Shown here piece after piece: positions 30,170-38,340 of a stretch of 45,798 nucleotides of DNA (within the stretch, counting starts at the first letter, position 1; every line of letters begins with the position of its first letter). Source of the DNA: Pseudomonadota bacterium. Lineage in GTDB: Bacteria > Pseudomonadota > Alphaproteobacteria > Rhizobiales > Hyphomicrobiaceae. The stretch lies in contig JAFECH010000345.1 in the NCBI GenBank assembly GCA_018242255.1, positions 1-45,798 of the forward strand, in the 5' to 3' direction. The notes beneath the pieces are model-generated. The model was not told the origin of the DNA, ran no database searches, and worked only from the letters and a program-made list of their open reading frames with translations. Position numbers and translations under genes: made by a program.

Positions 30170-31657
30170 ATGGACGATCAGAGTGCGTCAGGCGTCAGCT
30201 ACGAACGCGTAGGTGACGAATACTTCAAGGCTCGCGGACTTCAGAGATATGCGGGCATCTGGTCACTGTGGGCGCTTGGCGTCGGCGCGGTGATTTCGGG
30301 CCACTTCTCAGGCTGGAACTTCGGATTCGGCACGGGCGGCTGGGGAGGCATGTTGGTCGCGGGCGGCATTATTGCTGTCATGTATCTGGGCCTCGTGTTT
30401 TCAATTGCAGAAATGAGTCCGGCATTGCCTCACACTGGTGCGGCCTACTCGTTCGCGCGTTCGTCGATGGGCCCTTGGGGTGGCTTTATCACGGGCCTCT
30501 GCGAAAACGTCGAATACGTCGTTACGCCGACGGTCGTTTGCTACTTCATTGGCTCATACCTAAACGGCATCCTGGAGACGGCGGGTATAGGGGCTCAACC
30601 AGAGCCACTCTTATGGATAGCGACGTTCATCGTTTTTCTCGCGCTGAATATCTTCGGCGTCGCGCTGTCGTTCCGTGTAACGCTGATCGTAACGCTGCTT
30701 TCGCTCGCGATCTTGGTCGTGTTCTGGATCAGCGCCATTCCGAACATGGATTTCAGCCGCTGGGCGCTCAACATCGCGCCCGACGGCACAGAACTTCCAG
30801 AAGGCAACGGTCCATTGTTCCCGTATGGGTGGGAAGGCGTTCTGAAAACCTTGCCCTTTGCAGTCTGGCTGTTCCTGGCAATCGAGCAGCTTCCGCTCGC
30901 GGCGGAAGAATCTGTTGATCCGAAGCGCGATATGCCGAAGGGGATCATTATCGGCATGTGTACACTGATCGTCTCAGCATTCATGATCGTACTGCTGAAT
31001 CCCTCGGTGATTGGCGTTGGGGCCTTCAAGCTCTCGACATCAGGCGAGCCTCTGCTTGACGGCTTTCGCGCAATCTACGGCAGCAGCGCTGTTGTTCTTC
31101 TCGGCATCATCGCGCTGACCGGTCTGATCGCGAGCTTCCACACCATCCTCTACGCCATGGGCCGGCAGGTATACTCGCTCAGTCGCGCGGGTTACTTCCC
31201 AACGGCGCTCTCGATCACCGGACATACGCTGAAGACGCCGTACGTTGCGATGCTCACCGGCTCTCTTGTCGGTTTGGTATTGATGACGATCATCTACTTC
31301 ATCAACAAAGACCAGATCGGCACGACATTGCTCAATATGGCGGTGTTTGGCGCGATGTGTTCCTACATGCTGCAGGCGATCTCGTTCATCCTGCTGCGGA
31401 TCAAGATGCCTCACATCGAGCGGCCGTATCGTAGTCCGCTCGGTATTCCCGGTGCCATCGTGACGATCGTCATCGCCGCCGTCACGCTCTGGTATCAACT
31501 CGGTGATAGCACCTATCAGCAAGGTATTTATGGGGTCATCGCTTGGTTCGCGATCGGAATACTCTACTTCGCTTTGGTCGGACGGCATAAGCTGATCCTC
31601 TCGCCGGAGGAAGAGTTCGCGCTGTCGAGAGGTGAGGCCGAGTACAAGACACACTGA
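30170..31657 (+). CDS. APC-family permease, ethanolamine transporter type
   Basis: The 495-residue protein has about twelve membrane helices and the N-terminal 'GIWSLWALGVGAVISGHFSGWNFGFGTGGWGGML' motif typical of the ethanolamine/amino-acid (EAT) branch of the APC superfamily. It would import ethanolamine or a related amine by proton symport across the inner membrane. GGGGAGA eight bases upstream supports the ATG. It stands alone between the MASE1/FixJ-type pair and a terminator; no ethanolamine ammonia-lyase gene is visible, so the pathway may be oxidative or encoded elsewhere. Confidence 0.85.
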   Translation: MDDQSASGVSYERVGDEYFKARGLQRYAGIWSLWALGVGAVISGHFSGWNFGFGTGGWGGMLVAGGIIAVMYLGLVFSIAEMSPALPHTGAAYSFARSSMGPWGGFITGLCENVEYVVTPTVVCYFIGSYLNGILETAGIGAQPEPLLWIATFIVFLALNIFGVALSFRVTLIVTLLSLAILVVFWISAIPNMDFSRWALNIAPDGTELPEGNGPLFPYGWEGVLKTLPFAVWLFLAIEQLPLAAEESVDPKRDMPKGIIIGMCTLIVSAFMIVLLNPSVIGVGAFKLSTSGEPLLDGFRAIYGSSAVVLLGIIALTGLIASFHTILYAMGRQVYSLSRAGYFPTALSITGHTLKTPYVAMLTGSLVGLVLMTIIYFINKDQIGTTLLNMAVFGAMCSYMLQAISFILLRIKMPHIERPYRSPLGIPGAIVTIVIAAVTLWYQLGDSTYQQGIYGVIAWFAIGILYFALVGRHKLILSPEEEFALSRGEAEYKTH

Positions 31658-31681
31658 GGCGGCACTATCCGCAGAAACGCG

Positions 31682-31715
31682 TCGCGCCGCTCACCAGAGC
31701 GGCGCGATTTCTTTT
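31682..31715 (+). terminator. Terminator after ethanolamine-type permease
   Basis: An 11-bp perfect stem TCGCGCCGCTC / GAGCGGCGCGA with loop ACCA and tail TTTCTTTT. It lies between convergent genes and separates them. Confidence 0.92.
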
Positions 31716-31731
31716 GCAAGCGGCGTGAAAA

Positions 31732-33156
31732 TTATTCGCTGAGATCGCGCCAATTTTTGCTGCGTGCGACGGCATCATGAAATCTGCTGCGCATCGCCGA
31801 GCTGTCGGTTAGCCGCGGATGAAAACTTTGGATTTCGCTATTGGCTTCCGGCAGCGAAATGCCAGCGCCGAGCGCCGCCAATTTGGCCGCGCCAAAGGCT
31901 GTCCGCTCGTCGAAATCGGCAACGATAACCTCGCGCCCGATCATATCGGCCAGGAACTGCGCAAAGTAGCGGCTTCTTGCAAGGCCCCCGTCGATCGCGA
32001 TTGATCCGCCGATCGGTACATGAGTGTGCATCGCGGTGATGACGTCGGCTGCGCTCAAAGCGATGCCTTCAAGCAGAGCCTGCCGGAGATCGGCCTGCGT
32101 CGTCGCCGCCGACATGCCGAGAAACAACGCTGCCGCCGTCCGATCCCAATGCGGACATGCGAGACCGGAAAGCGCCGGAACGAACACTACGCCTCGCTCT
32201 ATCGCGGGTTCGGTATCGAACCATTCGAGATCTTTTTCGATGTCGGCGATCAGCCCGATGCGCCGCGCCCATTCGACGGCCGACCCTGCATCGTAAACGC
32301 CGCCGTCAACCGCATACGTCATGCGTCCGCCAATCGACCAAGCGACGGTCGGAAGTAAGCCCTTTTCGGGCGCGCGCGCGATTTCTTCTCCCGTGACGGC
32401 AAGCGCAAATGCGCCAGTGCCAAAGGTAATTTTCGCGTCGCCCGGCTTGCGGCATCCATGACCGAAAAGTGCGGCTTGCTGATCGACGACGGACGCGGTG
32501 ACGGGAACATCGTTGATCCGGCCGAAATCGGCGACTGTCGGTCTAATCTCCGGTAGCGCCGAGATCGGCACACCGAATAGTTCACAGAGATCGGCGTCCC
32601 ACTTGCCCGTTTCGAGGTTCATCAACGACGTCCGCGATGCCGTCGTTACATCCGTCGCAAAATTTCCCGTCAGACGATCGAGAAAAAAAGCGTCTGTGGT
32701 ACCGAGCCGCAAACGGCCCGCAGCCAGGGCATCCCTCGCCGCGGAGATATTGGCGACGATCCAGGCGAGTTTCGACGCGGAAAAATATGCATCGAGCGGC
32801 AGCCCTGCGCGGGAGAGCGTTAGCGACGCGGCGCCTTTGTCTTTCAACCGTCCGACGGCATCGGCTGTGCGATTATCCTGCCAGACGATCACAGGCGACA
32901 GCGCCGCGCCGGTTTCGGCGTCCCACGCAAGGCAGCTCTCGCCCTGATTATCGATGCCGATAGCAGCGACCTTGCCGGCCGCATCGAGACACCGTCGGAT
33001 ATTTGCCAGCAGCTCTTCCGGGTCGTGCTCGACCCAACCAGGGTGCGGATGGAATTGCTGATGCGTCGCCGAGTAAGCAATTTCAAGCCCGCCGTCCGTA
33101 TCGGCGACCAGCACGCGCGTCGACGTTGTCCCTTGGTCGATCGCGGCTACACGCAT
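31732..33156 (-). CDS. FGGY-family kinase, glycerol-kinase-like with altered substrate site
   Basis: The 474-residue protein has the GlpK-like N-terminus 'AIDQGTTSTRVLV', 'VDQQAALFGHG', 'FGTGAFALAVTG' and the C-terminal FGGY signature 'GGLARSRYFAQFLADMIG...ERTAFGAAKLAALG'. It is about 25 residues shorter than GlpK. In E. coli GlpK glycerol is held by an Arg-Glu pair (NQRET), a Tyr, an Asp and a Phe. Here the first becomes NQGES: Arg is replaced by Gly72, while Glu73, Tyr124, Asp225 and Phe250 are kept. The substrate is therefore probably a different polyol or amino alcohol. It overlaps the upstream flavoprotein gene by 10 bases and closes a three- or four-gene catabolic unit. Confidence 0.85.
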   Translation of the reverse strand: MRVAAIDQGTTSTRVLVADTDGGLEIAYSATHQQFHPHPGWVEHDPEELLANIRRCLDAAGKVAAIGIDNQGESCLAWDAETGAALSPVIVWQDNRTADAVGRLKDKGAASLTLSRAGLPLDAYFSASKLAWIVANISAARDALAAGRLRLGTTDAFFLDRLTGNFATDVTTASRTSLMNLETGKWDADLCELFGVPISALPEIRPTVADFGRINDVPVTASVVDQQAALFGHGCRKPGDAKITFGTGAFALAVTGEEIARAPEKGLLPTVAWSIGGRMTYAVDGGVYDAGSAVEWARRIGLIADIEKDLEWFDTEPAIERGVVFVPALSGLACPHWDRTAAALFLGMSAATTQADLRQALLEGIALSAADVITAMHTHVPIGGSIAIDGGLARSRYFAQFLADMIGREVIVADFDERTAFGAAKLAALGAGISLPEANSEIQSFHPRLTDSSAMRSRFHDAVARSKNWRDLSE

Positions 33157-34421
33157 GTCGAACGGCTCCGAATGTCAGTGGTCGTCTTGCCCTCGACACT
33201 GATTGTGATGTCGGATTTGGCGTTCTGAAATATCGCGACCGGCGCTAGGATTCGCCGCTCTGGCGCCGAGGTCAATGGCAGCCTGCAGATCTCCTTGCCA
33301 GCGGCTTGGGCGATCAGAGAGCCGGAGACGATGTCAGAGGCACGCATCTGCAAATTCGACAGTCCCTCGCCGCCGGACACGATCCGTTGCGGCACGACAT
33401 AGCGAATGCCGGCGCCGGGTGTTAGACGGATCGCATGTCCGGCTGCGGGCAGACGGCCGTTGAGATCATCGGCGACGAAGCTGCCGACGCGCCGGCCTTC
33501 GCGCCACGACCAGCCGGCTGTCTCGACCGGATGAAGAATGTTCCCAGCCGCAAATATGCGCGGCTCGGTCGTTCGTGCGAACTGGTCGATGACAGGGCCC
33601 CCCGTTCCTGGATCGATATCGAGCCCGATCGAACGAGCAAGCGACGCTTCCGGCTTGAAAGAGCCCGTGAACAGCACACCGTCGCAGGCGATGTCTTCTT
33701 GCCGTCCGTCCGGGCAAAGCAGTGTGACGCCTTCGACGCGCGGCCGCCCCTTGATGTCCACGAGATGCGTGCCATAGCGAACGGGAACGCCGAGCAATCG
33801 CGGCAGCCACATCGAAGTCGGCCGCACGCTCGGTTCGTTTCGGTTCTCGATCATAGCTACAGGCTGTGCGCCGATTTTCCGACAAGTTAGCAGGCTGGAG
33901 AGTGAGACGAGTTCGGTGCCCACGATCAACGGGCGTCGAAACGGGGCGAGCTTATGGAGATAGGCATATTCCTGCAGCGCGCCCGTATTGATGACGCCGA
34001 TGGGTCGGTCCCCCGAAACGAGCCTCGCAGAGCGTGGCCGTTCGCGAACGCCGGTAGCGATAATGGCGCGCTTTGCCACCACCGTCAGCAACCCGCGATT
34101 GCTGGCACACGTGACGACAAGGTCATCTGCGTAGTCGATGGAAACGACCGTGCAGCCGAGCAGCAGCTCGACTCCCGATTTGACCGCGCGATCGACGAGC
34201 CGCCGCGCGTAAGCTGGTCCCGTCATGATCCGACCGAATTCGCGCATGCCGAACGGCGGGTGACCGCAGTGGCGCGGAATGCCGCCGCCGATGGGTTCGC
34301 GCTCGACCACCAGGACGTTTGCAATGCCGAGTTTGCGAAGGCGCGTAGCTGCCGACAGTCCGGCCGGTCCAGCGCCGATGACGAGAACATCGGCGCTTCG
34401 CACCTCGAATGGCGCCGACAT
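33147..34421 (-). CDS. FAD/NAD(P)-dependent oxidoreductase, partner of GlpA-like protein
   Basis: The 424-residue flavoprotein has an FAD motif 'DVLVIGAGPAGLSAATRLRKLGIANVLVVERE', 'AKRAIIATGVRERPRSARL' (ATG motif) and a second dinucleotide region, as in the HcnB/opine-oxidase A/Thermotoga TM1433 group. Such proteins pass electrons between NAD(P) or quinone and a GlpA-like dehydrogenase. The start is the ATG at 34421, overlapping the preceding stop as TGATG; a GTG one codon earlier also exists. It is tightly coupled to both neighbours. Its C-terminal 60 residues are atypical and may be partner-specific. Confidence 0.85.
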   Translation of the reverse strand: MSAPFEVRSADVLVIGAGPAGLSAATRLRKLGIANVLVVEREPIGGGIPRHCGHPPFGMREFGRIMTGPAYARRLVDRAVKSGVELLLGCTVVSIDYADDLVVTCASNRGLLTVVAKRAIIATGVRERPRSARLVSGDRPIGVINTGALQEYAYLHKLAPFRRPLIVGTELVSLSSLLTCRKIGAQPVAMIENRNEPSVRPTSMWLPRLLGVPVRYGTHLVDIKGRPRVEGVTLLCPDGRQEDIACDGVLFTGSFKPEASLARSIGLDIDPGTGGPVIDQFARTTEPRIFAAGNILHPVETAGWSWREGRRVGSFVADDLNGRLPAAGHAIRLTPGAGIRYVVPQRIVSGGEGLSNLQMRASDIVSGSLIAQAAGKEICRLPLTSAPERRILAPVAIFQNAKSDITISVEGKTTTDIRSRSTCV

Positions 34422-35800
34422 CACCCTGCGTCTCCGACTGCAAGAGGCGCCGCAAGTCGGCCACCCGTCAGGCGTGCGAGCTGCGCGTTGCAGTAAAAGC
34501 CTTGGCAGCGCCCCATTCCACAGCGCGTACGCCGCCGCAGGCCGCCGAAATCACCCGCGGGGATCGATCCTGTCATAGCCTGCTCGATCTCGCGCAGTGT
34601 AACCATTTCGCAATGACAGACGATCTCGCCGTATCCAGCTGTCTGCCAATCCCTCGGCCGATGTTCGGCGAGATTGGGTACGCGCGGCAACAGGGGGTCG
34701 ATAACGGCCGCGTGCTGGTGTCCCATCTCTCGATAGAGCCCGTAGACGTGCTGCGCGATGCCGAGTGACGCCGTGAGCCCCGTCGAACGTATGCCGCCGA
34801 CCGTGATCCAATTGCGATCGTCGCGGACGCTGATGCGATAACCTTTCTCCTCAGTGGCTGGACGCAGTCCCGCGTAAATCGCCGTGACATCGACGGTCGC
34901 CAACGCGGGTACCATCTCCTCCGCCTTGGCGAGCAGGCCGCGCAGCGCTTCCTCCTCGACCGTCGCGCGATCGCGGTCGTCCTGTTCTTCTGCCGTTGGG
35001 CCGACGAGCACGTTGCCGAACACGGTCCGTGTCAGCACGACGCCTTTGGTCCGCTCCGAAGGAACGGGCAGAATGATCGTCTTCAGGATCTTTGATGCCG
35101 CCTTGTCGAAGACAACGAATTGCCCTTTACGTGGTTTGATCTGAAACGACGCAGCCCCGAGAAGCTTTGCGTCGAGCCGATCGCCGTAAAGCCCCGCGCA
35201 ATTGATGACGGTCTTTGCTTGCCGCGTGCCCGCTGTGGTCTGTAGCGTCCAAGTTGTTCCATCAAAGGCGCCCGCCGCGACCTCTGCTCCGAACACGATT
35301 TCGGCGCCGTGTGCTTCGGATTGTTTCAGATAGGCGAGAAATGGCGACCATGGGTCGATCACATGCTCGCCCGGAACCAGCAGCGCTTCTTGTGCGCGCG
35401 GGGAAAGCTCCGGCTCTCGCGCGCGAATTTCGGCCGACGTCAGACGGCGAACGTCATTGACGCCATTCGCCCTGGCTTGGGCCTCGATACTATCGAGCGC
35501 CGCGCGCTCAGCTTCCGACCAAGCGACAACCATCGCGCCGGTCTCGAGCAGCGGCAGATTAAAATCGTCTCGGATTCGCAGATATTCAGCGTAACCCGCC
35601 TGCATACAACTCAGCTCGACGCTGCCGGGGGGCGCATCGAAACCCGTGTGCAGGATAGCGCTGTTCCCCTTGCTGGCACCGGACAGCAAGTCTGCACCGC
35701 GCTCAAGAAGAATGACCCTTGCGCCTTCCAGAGTAAAACGCCGCGCCATCGCGCAGCCTACGGCGCCCGCTCCAACGATGGCGACGTCTGCGACAGACAT
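34421..35800 (-). CDS. GlpA/TM1432-like FAD dehydrogenase with C-terminal BFD [2Fe-2S] domain
   Basis: The 459-residue protein has an N-terminal FAD site 'DVAIVGAGAVGCAMARRFTLEGARVILLERGADL', the G3P-dehydrogenase-like 'SGASKGNSAILHTGFDAPPGS' and 'TVINCAGLYGDRLD', and a BFD-like domain with Cys395, Cys397, Cys427 and Cys432 (CHC...CGMGRC) for a [2Fe-2S] cluster. This matches archaeal/Thermotoga-type GlpA enzymes, which oxidise glycerol 3-phosphate together with a second flavoprotein. GAGGA precedes the ATG. Because the kinase of the cluster has lost a glycerol ligand, the phosphorylated substrate may not be glycerol 3-phosphate. It follows a terminator-like hairpin after the APC permease. Confidence 0.87.
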   Translation of the reverse strand: MSVADVAIVGAGAVGCAMARRFTLEGARVILLERGADLLSGASKGNSAILHTGFDAPPGSVELSCMQAGYAEYLRIRDDFNLPLLETGAMVVAWSEAERAALDSIEAQARANGVNDVRRLTSAEIRAREPELSPRAQEALLVPGEHVIDPWSPFLAYLKQSEAHGAEIVFGAEVAAGAFDGTTWTLQTTAGTRQAKTVINCAGLYGDRLDAKLLGAASFQIKPRKGQFVVFDKAASKILKTIILPVPSERTKGVVLTRTVFGNVLVGPTAEEQDDRDRATVEEEALRGLLAKAEEMVPALATVDVTAIYAGLRPATEEKGYRISVRDDRNWITVGGIRSTGLTASLGIAQHVYGLYREMGHQHAAVIDPLLPRVPNLAEHRPRDWQTAGYGEIVCHCEMVTLREIEQAMTGSIPAGDFGGLRRRTRCGMGRCQGFYCNAQLARLTGGRLAAPLAVGDAG

Positions 35801-35841
35801 AAAACGTCCTCTGTCATTCCGCGCTGCTTGCGCGGTACAAG

Positions 35842-35880
35842 AAATAAAGAGGCCGCGGGCAGTTCACGCCGCCCGCGGCC
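35842..35880 (-). terminator. Terminator between APC permease and GlpA-like gene
   Basis: Read on the minus strand, a perfect 10-bp stem GGCCGCGGGC / GCCCGCGGCC with a 10-base loop is followed by TCTTTATTTC. A second hairpin, CCGCGC/GCGCGG (35819-35835), lies just beyond. The permease is therefore at least partly uncoupled from the downstream dehydrogenase genes. Confidence 0.75.
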
Positions 35881-35895
35881 ATAACACTTGTCCTC

Positions 35896-37413
35896 TTAAG
35901 AAGACTCGCCCACCGCCCGTTCGGCGGCCGCGATCTCAGCCTGCCGTTGGGCGATCTCGGCGCCAAGCGGAGGGCCCTTGAAGCGGCGAGACTCGATGCC
36001 GAACCACAACACGAGCAACAGAACGATCAAGCCGATCGCGTAGTTGATAAGAATGTCGAACGGCGGCTGGATGCCCGCATACATCAGGACGAGGACGCCC
36101 GCCATCGAGATCAAAGCGAGCGGTTTGGACCAGATGCCAAGACGGAAGGGCCCGAAGTCCGTCCAAGATTTGCCCTCGGCAAAAAATCCGGCCGCGATCG
36201 GCATGACATAGGACACATAGAGGAAGAGGGCGCAGCCCGCTGCCAAAGCCGCGAACGCCGGCGAGTAGAGTGTCGCCGCGACCGAGAGCACCGCACCGAG
36301 CCAGATCGCCGGCACCGGTGTGCGCCATTTCGGGCTGACATGCCGCCAGAGGCTTGATGCCGGCAGACCGCCATCGCGAGAAAACGCGAAGATCATGCGC
36401 GATGTCGACGTCAGGCCCGCGAGTGCGCAAATGTAGTTGGCGATCACGATGCAGACCGCGAGGACGTCCTTCAACCCCTTAGGTGCCGGCAGGTTATTGA
36501 AGAGATTGAACCACGCGTTGCCGCCGTCTTTGGCTGTCGCGGCAGGATCCGGGCTCGCAAGCACGAACGACACCGCCATGACGAAACCGAACACGAGTGA
36601 CCAGAACACCGAGTGCAACATGCCGCTTGGAACAGCGCGGCGTGCGTCATGCGTCTCTTCCGACGTGTGCGCCGAAGCGTCGAAGCCAGTGATCGTGTAG
36701 AGCGGGTAGAGAAGACCGACGAGGAACGCGACCACAGCCGTACGCGGCTCGGGGACATATCCGCCGCCCGCTTCGCCCGTATTGTTGACGAACGTCGTGA
36801 TGCGCGAGAAGTCGAATGAGGCGCCCCAAATGAGGAACGTCGCCGTCAGGACGACAGCCACCACAAAAATGAGATAGCCCGAGAAGTCGGTCAACATCGT
36901 GGTGAGCTTAATGCCGAAGTGGTTGATCAGCGCCTGCGTCACCGTGATGAGCACGACGCCGATGACCTGCTCTTGCATCCCCCACGCCGAAACGTCGTGA
37001 CCGAGGACGCCCGACCAGACCAAGTCGCGGAAGAGAGCATAGACACCGACGTTCACTGAGGCGACGACGAAAATCAATCCGAGCAGATTGATCCATGCCG
37101 TGGCCCAGCCCCAGCCTCTGCCGCCTAAAATCGACGACCAGTGATAGAGACCACCAGCTGTCGGATAGGACGAGGCGATCTGTCCAAGCGAAGCCGCGAC
37201 CACAAGAGCGAACAAGCCGCCAACGATCCAGCCGATCGTCGCCTGGAAGCCGCCACCCGTCGCCATCGCCAGCGGATACGATGTGATGCCGCCAGCCAGA
37301 ATGCAGATGATCGAAAATGAGATGGCGAAATTCGAAAATGCACCCATGCGCCGCGATAATTCTTGCGCATAGCCCATTGAGTGCAGGACTTTGGTGTCTT
37401 CGTCGTGAGTCAT
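35896..37413 (-). CDS. APC-family amino acid/amine permease (GABA-choline type)
   Basis: A 505-residue membrane protein with about twelve helices. Motifs such as 'LSRRMGAFSNFAISFSIICILAGGITSYPLAMATGG' and 'YTITGFDASAHTSEETHDARRAVPSGML' are typical of the APC branch that contains GABA, choline and polyamine permeases. It would take up an amine or amino acid across the inner membrane. GGGGG seven bases upstream supports the ATG at 37413, 15 codons inside the open frame. It is divergent from the DeoR regulator and precedes the dehydrogenase-kinase genes, separated by a terminator. Together this points to an amine or amino-alcohol substrate for the cluster. Confidence 0.85.
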   Translation of the reverse strand: MTHDEDTKVLHSMGYAQELSRRMGAFSNFAISFSIICILAGGITSYPLAMATGGGFQATIGWIVGGLFALVVAASLGQIASSYPTAGGLYHWSSILGGRGWGWATAWINLLGLIFVVASVNVGVYALFRDLVWSGVLGHDVSAWGMQEQVIGVVLITVTQALINHFGIKLTTMLTDFSGYLIFVVAVVLTATFLIWGASFDFSRITTFVNNTGEAGGGYVPEPRTAVVAFLVGLLYPLYTITGFDASAHTSEETHDARRAVPSGMLHSVFWSLVFGFVMAVSFVLASPDPAATAKDGGNAWFNLFNNLPAPKGLKDVLAVCIVIANYICALAGLTSTSRMIFAFSRDGGLPASSLWRHVSPKWRTPVPAIWLGAVLSVAATLYSPAFAALAAGCALFLYVSYVMPIAAGFFAEGKSWTDFGPFRLGIWSKPLALISMAGVLVLMYAGIQPPFDILINYAIGLIVLLLVLWFGIESRRFKGPPLGAEIAQRQAEIAAAERAVGESS

Positions 37414-37545
37414 GCTCAACCCCCAGTTGCGAATTGGTTCGTGATTTGTAAGAACCACAATTTGCCCATTCGGGCAGTTTAGTTGATCATATGCTCCGAC
37501 AGAACAGCTGAACAGTCAATTGGAATGACCGGACGGGCAGGAATT
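37414..37545. promoter_or_regulatory. Divergent promoter region with candidate operators
   Basis: Two inverted repeats lie between the permease and DeoR-type genes: GGTTC-N11-GAACC (37436-37456) and TGCCC-ATTC-GGGCA (37463-37476). Either could bind the DeoR-type repressor. The promoters were not assigned. Confidence 0.45.
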
Positions 37546-38319
37546 ATGCGCCCAACAGTGCGACGGGAACAGATCGAGAAAGTCGTGCGTGAGCGCGAAC
37601 GGGTGTCGGTCGAGGCTCTGGCGGAACTCCTTGGAACCTCAAGGGAAACCATTCGGCGTGATCTCACCGATTTGGCCGAACGCGGTCGTGTGCGAAAGAT
37701 TCACGGCGGTGCAACAGTCTCGGAACCGAGACTGCCCGAAGCCGATGTCGAAGGTTCGTTTCAGGCCCGATTGTTGGAAAATGCCGAGGCCAAGCGCACC
37801 GTCGCCCGCCGCGCAATCCAGCTTTTTCAACCCGGAGATACCTTGTTCGTCGACACCGGAACGACGACGCTGTGGTTCGCAGAAGAGCTTTCTTCGGCGT
37901 CCGGACTGACGATCATCACCAATTCGGCGGCCATTGCGGCACTCGCGGCGCGTGGCTCTGCGAATTCGACATATTTGATCGGCGGGGAATACCGCGCAGA
38001 CGGCACCGAGAACCTAGGCCCGCTCGCCGTCGAACAGATCGGCCAGTTTCATGCAATCCACGCCGTGCTCGCGGTTGGCTCCATCGAGACGGTCGGCATC
38101 CTCGATTACGATCTCCGCGAAGCGGACGTCGCAAGGGCAATGATCGCGCAAGCCAAATCCGTTACGGTTCTGGCAGACGCTACGAAATTCGGGCGCGGTG
38201 GCTTGATCAAGGTCGCACCGCTTGATGCCGTCGCGCGGGTCGTGACTGATGCGGACCCACCCGACGATATCGCGGCAGCGCTGAAAGACGCCGGAGCCGA
38301 GATCATCGTGGCCTCGTAG
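37546..38319 (+). CDS. DeoR/GlpR-family transcriptional regulator
   Basis: The 257-residue protein has an N-terminal HTH ('RREQIEKVVRERERVSVEALAELLGTSRETIRRDLTDLAERGRVRKIHGGATV') and the DeoR sensor domain with the sugar-phosphate-binding 'DTGTTT' motif and 'VLADATKFGRGGLIKVAPLD'. Such repressors respond to phosphorylated intermediates, fitting control of the divergent permease and the kinase-dehydrogenase genes. Two upstream in-frame starts exist (37483, 37525), but AGGA four bases before the ATG at 37546 and the family N-terminus favour this one. A GTGACG/CGTCAC hairpin at 38323-38339 lies between it and the convergent potA gene. Confidence 0.9.
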   Translation: MRPTVRREQIEKVVRERERVSVEALAELLGTSRETIRRDLTDLAERGRVRKIHGGATVSEPRLPEADVEGSFQARLLENAEAKRTVARRAIQLFQPGDTLFVDTGTTTLWFAEELSSASGLTIITNSAAIAALAARGSANSTYLIGGEYRADGTENLGPLAVEQIGQFHAIHAVLAVGSIETVGILDYDLREADVARAMIAQAKSVTVLADATKFGRGGLIKVAPLDAVARVVTDADPPDDIAAALKDAGAEIIVAS

Positions 38320-38340
38320 GCGGTGACGGCGGGCGTCACG

